A stretch of DNA of 64,000 bases, from positions 744,001 through 808,000 of the forward strand of contig MPSQ01000001.1 of the NCBI GenBank assembly GCA_003260355.1, given 5' to 3'. The stretch is from SR1 bacterium human oral taxon HOT-345. Its GTDB lineage: Bacteria > Patescibacteriota > Gracilibacteria > Absconditabacterales > Absconditicoccaceae. Shown in pieces: positions 40,934 to 52,680 of this stretch. Both the position numbers and the translations under genes were made by a program. The notes beneath the pieces were generated by a model. It ran no database searches. It saw nothing but the letters and a program-made list of their open reading frames with translations, and was not told the DNA's origin. Each line of letters starts with the position of its first letter. The first letter of the stretch is position 1.

Positions 40934-43813
40934 TTATTTCAAGCCCTCCTTAAGTTTTGCGACTTCATCCGTCATCAAAAAACGAACCCCCATTTCTTTC
41001 AGTTTTTTTGCATATTCTACACTATTTACGACATAAGCGACTCCTTCTGCAGATTGATGGTTCAAATTTTCAACAAGCTTTTTGGAAAAATTTTCAGCTG
41101 GCGTCATAAAGTAGGAAAAATAGCTTCCAGAAAGCTGATCCAGTGCTGTTAAGCTAAAAGTATCTAGTGCCGAAGAAACATCTCCTCTCTTACCCAAAAC
41201 ATCAGCAAGTTTCTCATCATAGGAAGAAAAAATCGTATTTCCATCCATCTTATATTTTTTCACCAATGCAATAGCCTTGTCGAGAAGGAGCTGATTATTT
41301 TGTTTGCATTGAGGATTGGTAGAAGTTTTGAAGTCTAGGAAAAAGAAAGAAAACCGATTCTTTACCTGTGGAAGGAATTCTTCTAATAAAAGAATATCTT
41401 CTCCATTTTTAAGTTTACATTTTTGGAGCTCTTCTCGCGTCATCTGACAAATTTCCCTTGTTTCCTGTTTACAAGTGGTATGAGGATAAATTTTAGGACC
41501 ATGATAGATCACTAATTTTCCGTCTTTAGTACTACTAACATCAAACTCAATTCCATCTGCCTGAGCATCGCGAGCAAGTTTGAATGCAGCAAGAGAATTT
41601 TCGGATGCCTTTTTTGAAACTCATCTGTGAGAAATGATATAGGTTTTGTCAGCCGTATTGGCATAAATATCTCCTTCCTTTATTCCGTGAGCTTTCATCT
41701 GGTAGGCAATTGAGAGTCTAAGGTAATTCAAAATTTCATCCACAGGGAAATAAGACGCCCCATCAATAATTTCCATACGATTTAAGTCAATATATCCGGC
41801 TTGCCCTTCGGCATTTGCGATATTTGATTTCTTTTGATCATATCGATGCTTTACACTCCGATTTCTTACTATTGTTTGAGTAAAGAGATCGTTATATTTT
41901 TGAAATACCTTTACCTCTCCACTTCAAAACTCACTTAGTAAAGAGTAAAAGAGGTCTGTTTGCTGATAGAGATGGTCGTCTAAGGTATGAGCTGAGATTC
42001 AAGATCCTATAGCAAAAGCCATAATTTTAGCAGCAGCTGTCGTTCCTCGCTTGGCAAACTCCTCGTCCTCAAGAGGTACCATTTTACGATGATCTCCTAC
42101 AACCATAAGTATTCCATCTTTGAAAAAATCAGTTTTTTTGAGCTCTTGATAAAATTCTGAAAAAGTTTCATCTTCATAACGATACATTGCTTCTGCTGTG
42201 CGTCCATAGGGAGTATTATAAGGAGTATGTGAAGAAATCGTCTGTAAGGTAAGGAAGAAGGGAGATTTTTGCTCTTTTACTATTTCTAAAGCCTTGTCAT
42301 ATAAGTCTTTGTCAGGTGCCGCATCAAAGGTATATTTTTTCCTGTCTTCAAAAGCTTCCTCTCCGATAATGGTTTGGTAGCCGGCTCTTTTGAGGAAATT
42401 TCTCTGATCCAAAAACTCGAGGCTTACCGTGCTAAGAAAGGTCGTTGCATAGCCAAGGCGATTAAAAAACTCCGCCAAAGGTGCGACATATCCCGTATAG
42501 TTTTGATACCTTGTCCCTGTAGCGTAGTCAAAGACTACCGGTTCCATTCAGAGCAGGGTTGCAATGTGCCCCATATCTGAAGAAGTTCCATTAGCATGCA
42601 TCTGGAGGAAAGAAACTCCATCATCGCTCACTTTATCGGTTAGAGGCATTCTGTCATTGAGACCTCAGAATTTTTGAGAATCCACTGATGATGCAGACTC
42701 TAAGAAGACTAAAATCAGATTTTTTTTGTTATTTCTTCCTTTAACCTCATGGAAAAGTTCTTCAAAAGTAAGTGGATCTTTGTACTGTTGAGCTGCGAAA
42801 TTAAGAAGCGATTTTGCTATTTTCTCGTTTCACTCTACAATATCCTGATATTTATCAAGGTAACGAAACGCGAGCTCTGGCTTTTGTTGAATAGCGATCT
42901 TGAGCAAAGGCTTTACAACGGTATCTCCCTGCTCATCTTTTCGATCTTTATAGACATCGATATAGCTAAACGCCAACTCTGGAGCCGCTGCTACCGCTGC
43001 AGAGAGTACTTCAAAAACATAGGAATCTCCGTATTGGTCTTTTGCTTTTTTGAGTGAAGAATAGCCAAAAGTCTGGAAAATTTCCTCGGGCTGTTTCTTT
43101 GCAATTTCAAGCCAGAAACTTTTTCTTTTTTCGAGGTTTTCTAACTTTATCTCTGGAAGATCGAGCTTTTTCTTGGTGGATTGGTCAGATTTTTCCTTTT
43201 GATCTTGCAATGAGAGTTCATAAGCGTTTCTGGCAACTTTATCTAGAATGTTTTTTTCTGGCAACTCTACTCCCAAGAATGATATCTGAGGAAAAGGTAT
43301 TCCATACCGCAAAAATGATGCGATCATAACTCTGAGAAATAAATTTTCATTGATCTTTATTTTGATACTTTTTGCTAGGAGAAATGCTAGGAATACCACG
43401 AGCAAAAAGCTCATCAAAAAAATCATACTATACAGAAATACTACATTCGGACCTGCAGAAAGGAAATTTAGACCTGTCGTAAAACTCAATCTCTGTTGGA
43501 AACTCAGAATTACCAATAAATCGCCTCGATAGAGAGCATAAATTCAAATTACCCCAAGGAGAAAGAGTATTTTTAATATGAGGTATTTTTGCTTGTCTAC
43601 AGCCCGAATTAGAGCAAGTGCTATCCCTAAAATAAGGAAATCTGACTGCAGCAAAGTAAAAAAGTAGTATAGCATATGCAATACTCCCATCTTTTGAAGG
43701 ACGTAGGAATAAGCAACCGTGATGAGTAGGACTTTGATCACGATAAGCAAGATGAAAGCGATGAAAACAATCTTTTTGAGGAAGATATCTGATTTTTTTA
43801 TTTTTTTGGGCAT
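40934..43813 (-). CDS. LtaS-like sulfatase fused to a glycerophosphodiester phosphodiesterase domain
   Basis: A 959-aa protein in one frame across six or so TGA codons. Residues 1-170: five or more transmembrane helices. 170-350: helical linker. About 355-600: alkaline-phosphatase/sulfatase fold of lipoteichoic-acid synthase type, with NLILVFLESAS, a nucleophile-like ANGTSSDMGH and MVVGDH. About 725-959: GDPD domain, HRGVSKKASENSLAAF, DGIEFDV, LVIYHG. LtaS polymerises glycerol phosphate; GDPD cleaves glycerophosphodiesters. Their fusion suggests coupled synthesis and trimming of a surface polymer. The usual HD of GDPD is HG here. Confidence 0.8.
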
Positions 43814-43848
43814 TTTTTCTTCTGGAAAATAAATTGAGAAAAGTAAAA

Positions 43849-45183
43849 CTAATTCTTGTCCAGAGGAATAGATGGAGGAAGATAAAGAATCATCCCTGTT
43901 TCAAGCGGGATACTAGCTTTTAGAAACACCGAATCACTATTACAATCAGCTTTATCCATACTACGCCCTTGTTGATCTAGTATTTCCGTGATCGTCAAAA
44001 CGCCTAAATCATTTGGAGTCATATAGTTCACCTGCATTCCAGGATGGATAGTTTCTTTTGGAGAGAGCATTTTGGCATTTTCTAGTCAGTTTTGGAGCTG
44101 ATTTTCTTCTATAATTCCGACATAATTCCTTGCAAACAATGGTCCTGGAGTCTTTTCAGTGGTCGTCCCATCTTGCTTTAACATGCTAGGCAATTCTTGC
44201 TCTGAAGGTCAGGTTTTTAGTACTGTTTCGGAAGAAGCACTTTCTCCATCTGGGAAATCCTGCAGCTTGTGGAATAGAAACCCTTCTCGATACTCTCTAT
44301 GTGGGATAACATTGACGAGATTCTGGATATCTGGATTGATTGGATGTCAGTGAATGAGTGCATCTCTTACGTGTTTATAGGCTTTTACCATTCCTCAAAC
44401 ATAAAATTCAGACTTACTCCTTCACTCGATTTTCATTGCATCAACATAAGGTATCAATTCGTTTAATCTATGGATGACACAAAGGTCTTTTGAAGAGAGA
44501 ATAAAACTCCCCCCTTCTTCATTTTGCTCGAGCTCAAAGAGTTTTCATGGTCTCCTTGGCTCTTCTAGTCGGACTTTATATTGGAATCTGCACGCATGAT
44601 TGCATTCTCACTTGTTCCCTGGCCTACCTCACATATAATCTCACAAAAGACATCTGCCTGAATAGGTCATACACATTGCCCCCTGCACAAAAATTTCGAG
44701 CTCCATCTCTGGAACTTTTTCTTTGATTTCTTTGACTTCATCAATATGCAATTCACGTGCGAGGACGATTCTTTTTACCCCGATATCTCTCCAGAACTGA
44801 ACCGCAGAATAATTTAGCGTGGTTGTCTGGGTACTAAGATGTAAAGGAGTATCTTTGGCGTATTTTCTCAGAATATGAAAAGTTCCTGGATCTGAGAAAA
44901 TAATACCATCAGCATTAAGATCCGCAATCCTCTCAACTACCGCCTCAAAAATCTTAATATCTACATTTCTTGGAAAGATATTCATCGTCAAGAGTACCTT
45001 GCTTCATAAGGCATGGACAGCATCTACTGATTCCTTAAGTTTTTCAAAATCTCTTACTTTATTTGATCTCATACGAAGGGAGGTAAAAGGAACTCCCATA
45101 TATACTTCATCTGCTCCATATCTAGCTGCAGTAACAGCTTTTTGAAAAGAACCTCCAGGAGCTACGATTGCTGGAATATGCAT
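43849..45183 (-). CDS. U32 peptidase-family protein
   Basis: A 444-aa protein. N-terminal barrel VAPGGSFQKAVTAARYGADEVYMG, then LHLSTQTTTLNYSAVQFW and the family signature FVQGAMCMTYSGRCLLGDYMCGRPGNKGECNHACR with its Cys cluster. U32 members include rRNA/tRNA hydroxylases (RlhA/TrhP) and secreted collagenases. No signal peptide is seen, favouring an RNA-modifying role. Two Gly in the signature are TGA. Confidence 0.85.
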
Positions 45184-45493
45184 TCAGTTTTTTTTCTTAT
45201 AAAAGAATTGCCTGTTTTTCACGTAAGGGTGAGTGTATCTTTTTACTCTAGGAAAACAAGAAAAAAAATCTGATTTGATCGTCAATACAAAAATCATCAC
45301 TCAAGAATAAACATAAACAAATATTTTTTCTCTTAAGCTTTGAGATTTAAGCGTTCCAGAATGGAAATATGAACAGCCTTTTTGAGTCAGAATTGAAAGT
45401 TTTTTGAAAAATATTGCTAGAATAGCTTGAAATACTGACTTTATTCAGATTTACAACTTTTTGAATTTCAGAAGCTTTAAATGCCTCCCGATA
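45184..45493. other. intergenic, no gene seen
   Basis: 310 AT-rich bases between two leftward genes. No frame longer than 20 codons makes sense on either strand and no terminator is clear. It contains one copy of the decamer AAAAATCTGA (45264-45273). Confidence 0.5.
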
Positions 45494-46075
45494 TTAAACT
45501 TCGCTATTCAAAATAGTTAAGATTCTTTTTTTAGATTCCTCCTCTGAAAGATGCTTGGTTTCGCTGGAAAGTCGCTCTTGAGCGATCATTGCGATAAGCT
45601 CTAACAAGCTTTCCTGGTTAATAGGTACATTATCATGATATACCTCAGAGAGTTTTCCTAAATATTGTACATATTCCCTCAGCCCGTTTGCTGCTTCTCT
45701 CCATCCTAACGCTTCATAGAAAGTTACAATTTTAGCCTTCTCTGCTTCTTGGGCAAAAAAAGGAATAAAAAAACCAACTATTACATAAGTATTAACATCT
45801 TTCCTAAGGTATGTAACCTGGTCTTTTGGATTTGTTGTCTTGAAAAAGGTATTGGTGATAGCAGTAATCAGATTTTCATTTTTTATTTCCTTGATCAAAA
45901 ATGCCAAAAACTGTGCAAGATGATGATTGATCGCCTTGTCTTTTTTGATTTGCTGGGCAACTTGCTTTGCCTGTTTTGCTTGGGTTTGCACACGTTGGAC
46001 CGCTTCTTCTGAAACTTGATTGACATCACCTCTAAGCGGTCAAAAATCCTCCATACTTGACACTACCTCACTCAT
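45494..46075 (-). CDS. helical protein of unknown function
   Basis: A 193-aa protein, mostly helix, start at MSEVVSSMEDFGPLRG with the Gly as TGA. A mildly hydrophobic segment (VNTYVIVGFFIPFFAQ) lies mid-protein. Located opposite the tRNA genes. No family recognised. Confidence 0.5.
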
Positions 46076-46131
46076 TTTCTCGCTAAAAAAATAAAGAAAT
46101 CTGATTTTGGATCTAATGTAATGTTTTTTCC

Positions 46132-46159
46132 TTGAAATTCAAATCCAATTCACTATATA
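46132..46159 (+). promoter_or_regulatory. promoter of the tRNA / ribosomal protein cluster
   Basis: TTGAAA (46132-46137), a 16-base spacer, TATATA (46154-46159), 18 bases before tRNA-Ser. Confidence 0.6.
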
Positions 46160-46177
46160 GGGAGTCAGCACGGTTTT

Positions 46178-46264
46178 GGTGAGGTGGATGAGTGGTCGAA
46201 ATCAGCTCACTGCTAACGAGTCAGGCGAGAGATCGCCTCGAGGGTTCGAATCCCTCCCTCACCG
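46178..46264 (+). tRNA. tRNA-Ser (anticodon GCT)
   Basis: Type II tRNA: acceptor GGTGAGG / CCTCACC, anticodon loop CTGCTAA (GCT, AGC/AGU), long variable arm GGCGAGAGATCGCC, T arm GAGGG-TTCGAAT-CCCTC, discriminator G. Confidence 0.95.
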
Positions 46265-46277
46265 ATTGCTAAGATAT

Positions 46278-46351
46278 GGCACTATAGCTCAGCAGGTTAG
46301 AGCGCGCCTCTCATAAGGGCGAGGTCGGTGGTTCGAGTCTACCTAGTGCCA
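46278..46351 (+). tRNA. tRNA with CAT anticodon (Met or Ile2)
   Basis: Acceptor GGCACTA / TAGTGCC, anticodon loop CTCATAA (CAT), T arm GGTGG-TTCGAGT-CTACC, discriminator A, no CCA encoded. Elongator Met or lysidine-modified Ile2 cannot be separated without comparison. It is followed by repeats copying its 3' end. Confidence 0.92.
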
Positions 46352-46500
46352 ATTATTAGGTAAAATGGATGATTAAAGCGTCCCGCAAGACTGCGGGAGT
46401 GATTCCAGTCTACCTAGTACCAGTTATTAGGTAAAATGGGCGATTAAAGCGTCCCGCAAGACTGCGGGAGTGATTCCAGTCTACTCTAATGCCGATTATT
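46337..46500 (+). repeat. 71-bp tandem repeats derived from a tRNA tail
   Basis: Two full 71-base units (46337-46407, 46408-46478) and the start of a third. Each begins with GTCTACCTAGTRCCA, the 3' end of the preceding tRNA or a variant of it, and contains the strong hairpin CCCGCA-AGAC-TGCGGG followed by GATTCCAGTCTAC. They continue up to the rpmG leader. Likely duplications of tRNA 3' sequence; they could form a small structured RNA or impede read-through. Confidence 0.85.
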
Positions 46501-46553
46501 GTGATCATCTCAAAAGTCATTCAAAATATCTTTTATTTATCGAGTACATTATT

Positions 46554-46730
46554 ATGGCCGCTAAGAAGAAAGGAGGAGTTGTTACTGTTGCAATGGTATG
46601 TAGTGAATGTAAAGCTACGAACTACTTTACAAGCATCAATAAGGCTACAACTCCAAAGCTTGCTCAGACAAAATACTGCAAGCACTGTAAAAAACACACA
46701 GAACACACTTCAAAGGAAAAATTAAAGTAA
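46554..46730 (+). CDS. rpmG: 50S ribosomal protein L33
   Basis: A 58-aa protein with two CxxC zinc-ribbon pairs (CSEC and CKHC), ending KHTEHTSKEKLK, the zinc-binding form of L33. The ATG at 46554 gives the normal length; an upstream open frame is non-coding. Part of the tRNA-ribosomal protein cluster. Confidence 0.93.
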   Translation: MAAKKKGGVVTVAMVCSECKATNYFTSINKATTPKLAQTKYCKHCKKHTEHTSKEKLK

Positions 46731-46772
46731 AAATCTGATTTTTCATTTTTAAATTTTTATTGCATTTCCAGC

Positions 46773-47069
46773 ATGTTAACAATTAGATTGTCAAGACACG
46801 GAAGATCAAAAAGACCTTTTTATAGAATCGTTTTGACCGAACATACTAAACCAGCAAAATGTGGGTACAGAGAAGTCCTTGGATCTTATGATCCTCTTCA
46901 TCATAAGCTTGAAGCGAATGTTGGGGCTGTTAAAGAGCGAGTTTCAAAAGGTTCTCAGATGTCTGAAAGAGTGGCAAAGCTTCTTTATAAAGAGACAAAT
47001 GATAAGCTTTTCCAGAAGTTCTTTGAAATGAAGGATAAGAAAAGATTACCAAAGAATGCAGATAAGTAA
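46773..47069 (+). CDS. rpsP: 30S ribosomal protein S16
   Basis: A 98-aa protein, opening IRLSRHGRSKRPFYRIV and then LGSYDP, the S16 signature; binds 16S rRNA during 30S assembly. The basic C-terminus is slightly longer than usual. A TCTGATTTTT decamer occurs in its leader. Confidence 0.96.
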   Translation: MLTIRLSRHGRSKRPFYRIVLTEHTKPAKCGYREVLGSYDPLHHKLEANVGAVKERVSKGSQMSERVAKLLYKETNDKLFQKFFEMKDKKRLPKNADK

Positions 47070-47127
47070 TTTTTGAGAGAATCCGTTAAGGATTTTTTCT
47101 TTATTTGTTTAGAGGATTATTTGATTC

Positions 47128-47550
47128 ATGCCAGATATCAATCAGTACTGAGGATTTGAAGAAATTGTATTGCACCTTTTGGGAGGGATCGTGCTTATTA
47201 TTTGCTGATGATGTATATATGCTTTCTTTAGGGCTATCTTTCTTTTCATATTTTCTAAAGGAGATGAGAAAGAAATAAAAGCAGCATGGAGTAGTATTAG
47301 ATATATGATCTTATGAATATTTTTCACGGTGATGCTCCTCTTTGTCTCACCGACACTACTTAGATTCATGCATGTACAATGAGCAGAAAAGTATCAACCT
47401 AAAGCCATTTTCGTCTATATGGGGAAAATTATTTCTTATATTGGAGGACTAGGGAATATCATTAGAAAGTCTCAAACTACTAATGAATATAATGGAGATC
47501 TCTTCTACGATCTTAATAGTCCGACTTCTCTTGATAGTAGCAGTTTGTAA
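47128..47550 (+). CDS. small membrane protein with paired helices
   Basis: A 140-aa protein with two hydrophobic segments (LLGGIVLIICGGCIYAFF and MILGIFFTVMLLFVSP) and a Lys-rich loop between them, plus a polar tail. Resembles TrbC/VirB2-like small membrane subunits and the paired-helix protein at 38877. Five TGA-coded Gly. Family uncertain. The following 283 bases (47551-47833) hold no clear gene. Confidence 0.5.
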
Positions 47551-47833
47551 CTATAGTTTTCTTTGAAGAGCATTATTTATACTAGCGTTTAGGTAGTTTA
47601 AACTAAGAAGCTGGGGGAAAATTCAAATACTGATTTGTTCTATGTGTTTTTGCTTCTCTCGATGGAGGACTAGTTTTTGGAGGAATATAGAAAAAAGAAC
47701 AGGCAAAATCTTTTGAAAATAAGGAGGAAAAACATATAAGTTTGGAGCGTTTTTTGAACTTCTGAGTCTAAAAAAACTTATTTTTGGCTTGAGTTCGCTG
47801 CTGATTGAGTAATTTTATTCGTGTTTAATACTA

Positions 47834-49579
47834 ATGCTTTTTGATGGTAAACCGCTTAAGACTTGGATCTTATGGTGATGAAGTTTTTTTGTTTTGTTTG
47901 GTCTGCTTTTTTCTTTTTTTTATTTTTCTCAGGGAAAGCAAGCCACTTGACCGGTTGAACAACCTACTATTCAGGTGAGAACTCAGACCGTTGGTGACTT
48001 TTCTCGCCAACTTACTCTGGAGAAACCAGGGACTATTTTGTCCAGTCAGGATATTCAGGTAACTGCTCAGGCTAATGGGAAAGTTGCCCGTATTCTTTCT
48101 AGGGAATGAGCTCTCGTTCAAGGTGGGCAGCCGATTGTCCAGCTCTCAGATACGATTGCAAGCTACAAATTACAAGCAGAAAGAGCTAAAAACTGACTCG
48201 ATAGAGCGATCCTTACCAAAAACCAAACTGAAATTTCGATTAACCAACAAATACAGCAAGCCGAAAATGCTTATAAACAGGCCCAACAAAGCTTTGATCA
48301 TGTTCAGAAAAGTTCAGACACTGCTATTAAGCAAGCTTGACTTGGACTTTCTGGAGCAGAGAGTCAATTTGAAGCGTTAAAGAAGAATTTTTTGACACAG
48401 AAAACAGCACTCCTCAATACGATGAATGGAGTCATTGATTCTGCAGATGCTCTGCTTGGTGTTACTCCTTATTATGAGGATCAACTCCGTGGACAAGAAG
48501 TCTATATTTGAGCGAAGAATGAAAGTCAGAAAAATCAGACCAAGGAGGACTTGAAAGCACTCTATCGTTTGAGAGATGAGATCAATACTCTCGCAGATAC
48601 TCCGAGCGATGCAAACACTCTTCTTGACTCTACAAAACTCCTAAATCAAGGATATGAGAAAACAATCGCCTTTTCTAGAGCAATGCAAGTTCTAATGGAG
48701 AATACGATACCTTCAGAAGGGACTTTTTGAGATGCTGAGAGGAATAGGCAGCTTCAGCTCTTTCAAAACTACCAAGTTTGACCAGGGATGCAGCAAGCAA
48801 GATCTGCTTTTCTTGCTTATTCTAATCAGGTGGAGGGACAGCTTAACGGATCTTCTACTATGGATAAAGAAAAAGCTGACCTTAACTATAGTTCTACCTT
48901 GGCTAATAGTCAGAATTCTATCTTTTCTGCTGAAATCGCACTGAAAAATGCAAAAGTTAACTACGAAACTCTCCTTGCAAATAAAGATATTCAGCTTGAC
49001 CTGCTTAATAATGCTATCACTGATGCGAAAATTGCCTATGAATCGGCACTGATCCAGTATAATAAATTGCAAGTAAGGTCGCCTGTGTCTGGAGTTATTG
49101 GAACGATTCTCGTAAGTGAAGGACAAGAAGTTGGAGCAGGAACACCAATCTTTAAGGTTTCAGGGACGAAGAAGCAGCAGATTGAAGTTTATCTCACTGC
49201 TGAAGAATATCACTATCTCTCTGAAAAAGAACCGGTTCTTATTAGCTATCAAAATCAGCTCCTTACTGGACTTATTGATGCAATGAGTTCTGTAGCTGAT
49301 AGGACAAATCTCTTTAAAGCGACTATCCAGCTCGCTAGTGAAGTAGCTCTTGTTGGTGATGTAGCGAAAGTTAGCTTTCCACTTAAGGTCGCAGAAAATA
49401 CGCTCCTCCCTCTGGATATGGTCAAAGTGCTTAATGAAAATGTATGAAGCATCCAGATTTTTAGCGGAGGGAAAGCTGAGTCTTACCCTGTAAAGATTCA
49501 AAGGATCTGGTGATCTTTTGTTGAACTAAAAGAAGCGCTTGATCCTCAGCTTAAACTGCTTCTAAACAGCCAAGAATAG
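47834..49579 (+). CDS. HlyD/MacA-type membrane fusion protein
   Basis: A 581-aa periplasmic adaptor: N-terminal membrane anchor (about residues 12-38, Gly-Gly as TGA TGA), then a lipoyl half (AQANGKVARILSREGALVQGGQPI), a long coiled-coil hairpin (80-380), the second lipoyl half (VRSPVSGVIGTILVSEGQEVGAGTPI) and a beta-barrel. Such proteins connect an inner-membrane transporter to the outside. No transporter gene follows; the neighbour runs on the other strand, so the partner is elsewhere. Confidence 0.85.
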
Positions 49580-49643
49580 GAGCCTGAAAGGGATTACTTT
49601 GGATTTTCTGGGGAAGAAGAAAGCGGTTCTTCCTTTGGAATAC

Positions 49644-50645
49644 CTACTTTCTCTCTCCGATAATCTGATTTTTAATCTTTGCACCATTAAGGAAAATTAC
49701 TGTATCCATATCTTCAGGAGCTCGATGCTTTCCAAAAAGCTCTAGCTGACTAGAATGATGAAAAGGAACAATATATTTATTGTGGAAACTCGTATAGGAT
49801 TTATTAAACTCCTCCATGAAGTTTCCATTTTTAACAATAGGAGAAACCAGAAAAATATCTTTATTCGTGAGATGAAGATCGTTGAGCCATTTACACAGGT
49901 ATTCTACATAAAATCTAATACTTTCTAAGACGAGATTCTTGGCAAGAGGGTTATGCTCGACTTCCTCTGCACTCTTGTATCGGTATTTCACGATCTGATT
50001 GTCCTTGTACATCTGCATTAAAAAGTTGATTCCAAAGTTGATATGCTCAATCTGCTTGTAAAAACCATCTTCTACTGCGACAACCTTACAGTAATTTTCC
50101 TTGATATACAAGAGCAGGAAGGCATCACGACCTAGTTTCCTCTTGAGAAAGGAAATTGTTTTGAAGCTCTCGGGTCGCAGGTGGAGATTCTTTTGGTTAA
50201 AGACATTTCCATACGCCTTATTAAATTCGAGAAGGGTATTTCTATTGATATAGATGAAGTAAAGACGGAAGAAAAGCTTTCCTTTGGCTCAGATGACGAA
50301 TTTCTGAGGCTCTCCATCCACAAAAATTGTATCAATATTGGTAAATAGCAGCTCCTCTTTGGTAATATTTCTGAGGTATTCCAGTCTCTCCTCAATAACC
50401 GCATTTAAATCTTCTATCGTAAAAACACTTTCCGTCTCTTTGTAGATATCGAAACGAAAGAAATGAAACCTCCCGTCATCGAGGAGGAAATGATGCTCAT
50501 ACTGAGAGTGGCGTGAAGAATCATCAATAATCTCAGCGAGAGATTCATACCTATCATACTGCTGCATCCCCAACCTTTCTTGAAATTTCACCACGCAGAA
50601 CTTGGGATACTTCGGATCGTAAGCTTCTCTCCAGAGATAAAACAT
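49644..50645 (-). CDS. unknown protein, possible actin-like ATPase fold
   Basis: A 333-aa protein with one TGA-coded Gly at residue 119. KLGRDAFLLLYIKENYCKVVAVEDGFYKQ and a helical insertion resemble the phosphate/adenosine strands of PilM-like ASKHA proteins, but motifs are too weak for a firm call. No membrane segment. Stands alone on the minus strand. Confidence 0.4.
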
Positions 50646-50808
50646 CAGACTCCTTATAATATATAAAAAATCGAGGATTGTAGGAAGGGAAGGTGCTAAA
50701 GATTTCGTTTTCCGAGAGGTTCGACTCTAGCAACTCCTCTAGATAAGTGCAAGGAAAGAGGGATTTTCCGATCCAAGCTCCTCTTCTTGTTGCCCCTTAG
50801 GGCTTGTA

Positions 50809-51714
50809 TTAATAATGCTCTAGCGCTTTTATTCTATCTTCTATGCTTGGATGAGTTTGAAAGAGCGAACTCATCTTCTTGAAAGGGTTTGCGATAAACA
50901 TTGCTGCCATTTCTTTGTTGTCAAGCTTGACTTCTGGGCGTGCGGAAATCTTTCTAAGTGCAGAAATCATTGCTTGATTGTCCTTGGTAAGCTCAACACT
51001 TCCCGCATCAGCGAGATACTCTCTCTTCCTCGAAATCGCAAGCTTCACAAGCGGATAGAAAAGGTAGCCGAGCATCAGCAAAACGAGACCAATAAGTGGT
51101 AATACGTTCTTGTTTTTGGAGTTGCCGCCGCGTCCTCCACTCCTTAGCAGGATCTCTCCCAATAAACTTATCGCTCCAATATAAAGCACCATCACGAGCA
51201 TCAAGAGTGAATCCTTGTTGATAATATGCGTGAGTTCGTGGCCTGCAACGGCTTCAATTTCAGACTTTTCTAGTGCATTGAGCAAGCCTCTTGTAAACAC
51301 AATCCAAGAATCTTTTGGTCTCCAGCCTAGAGCAAAGGCATTCATTCCTGGTGTCTCAATAATCCCAATCCTCGGTGTTGGCAATCCTTTGGAGATGCAG
51401 AGGTTTTCAATCATATTATAGAGCTTTGGCTCCTGGGCTCTGGTGACCGGCTTGGCTCAAGAGAAGGAAAACATGAGCTGCCTCTGGAAAAAGAAGGAGA
51501 TTAAGAGCCAAATCATCAAGACTGGAGCAAGTAAAGCTAAGGCTGCTCCCGTTTCTGTTAGTGCGTCTTGCATTCTCTCTTCGGAAGCAAGGCTTGCGAC
51601 CCTCACTCCTCTGCTATCCCTATACGTCGTCCCGTTTGAAGCAAAGAGAAAGACGAAAAAGAGCGCAACTCCGAGCATAAGCGGAAAGAGCACGATTAAG
51701 AGTCACGTCTTCAT
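50809..51714 (-). CDS. htpX: HtpX zinc protease
   Basis: A 301-aa M48 membrane metalloprotease for quality control of membrane proteins. Two N-terminal transmembrane helices, zinc motif AVAGHELTHIINKD, two more helices, then a third ligand in SRKREYLADAGSVELT. TGA-coded Gly at residues 4 and 87. Start at 51714 adds the first helix (MKTGLLIVLFPLML). Confidence 0.95.
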
Positions 51715-52249
51715 ACGATTGCTTCGGATTGCGTGTTGAAGTCCTTGCATGAATAAGAGTGAAAAAGAGATAAATCTGATGTGTATCTTATGGTTATGCG
51801 GTGAATTTTCAAAGGATTTTTTGAAGAAGCGGTAGGAATGAGGAAAAAAATCTGACTCTTTTGTTGGTTTGGAAGGTGATCCAGAATGGTAAATGAAAGA
51901 GCGATGAGAAAAGGAGTGCCCTTTTGAGTGCAAGATGGCTTGGCTACTAAGAGGAACTCGCCTTCCTGAAGATAATTTTTTGTTGCTGAGTGAAGTGAAG
52001 GATATGAGGTCATGCCTAATAGGGTTATTTTGCTTTTAGAAGTATCGAAATGAGGGCGGCTTCGTTCCTTAGAATGACCAACTGCAACGCATTTGCGGGT
52101 AGCTTTCCTTGCCCGATCCCCTGAGCGTGAAAAATGGGCTCCATTTTTGACTCTCACCCTGCGAGACTCTCAAATTTGGGGGACAAGATTTGATCGCTGG
52201 ATGCCGTGGAATGAAAAATACCCCCTGTTTTTGACTCTTGACCTGGTCG
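51715..52249. other. intergenic, no gene seen
   Basis: 535 bases after (on the minus strand, upstream of) htpX. Frames here lack biased codon use and cannot be assigned. One AAAAATCTGA decamer at 51846-51855. From 52150 on, G-rich sequence similar to the repeat array begins. Confidence 0.45.
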
Positions 52250-52680
52250 AGGATATGATTTGGGGGGTCAAATTAGGGTGTCGACCTCCCCGGAGGGGTA
52301 ATTTGGGGGGTCAAATTGGGGTATCGACCTCCAGGAAGGGCAATTTGGGGGTCCGTTTTACCCTTCCGACCACCCCGAGCATCAAATTTGGGGGTCATTT
52401 TCGCCTTTCCGGCAGCTCGGAAGTCAAATTTGGGGGGTCAAATTAGATCAGCGACCTCCCGGAAGGGTAATTTGGGGGTCATTCTTGCATCATCGACCTG
52501 TCCGACACCCTAATTTGGGGATCATTCTTGTATCATCGACCTCCCGGGGAGGCTAATTTGGGGGGTCAAATTGGACCAGCGACCTCCCGGAAGGCTAATT
52601 TGGGGGGTCAGATTGGACCAGCGACCTCCCGGAGGAGCAATCTTGGGGGTCGAATCAGACTTTTTACCTGTTTTACCCCA
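52250..52680. repeat. GC-rich degenerate tandem array, 42-43 bp unit
   Basis: About ten imperfect units, each with CGACCTCCCGGAAGG (a partial inverted repeat CCTCC..GGAGG in several units) followed by AATTTGGGGGGTCAAATT, itself nearly palindromic around the G run. Unit length alternates between 42 and 43 bases, so no reading frame is kept. The array is much richer in G and C than its surroundings. The following 52681-53020 shows no recognised gene. Not CRISPR: repeats are adjacent and variable throughout. Confidence 0.85.

Noticed and set aside
52250..52680. CRISPR array
   Set aside because: Units are contiguous, 42-43 bases and variable over their whole length, with no constant repeat alternating with unique spacers, and no cas genes are in the window.
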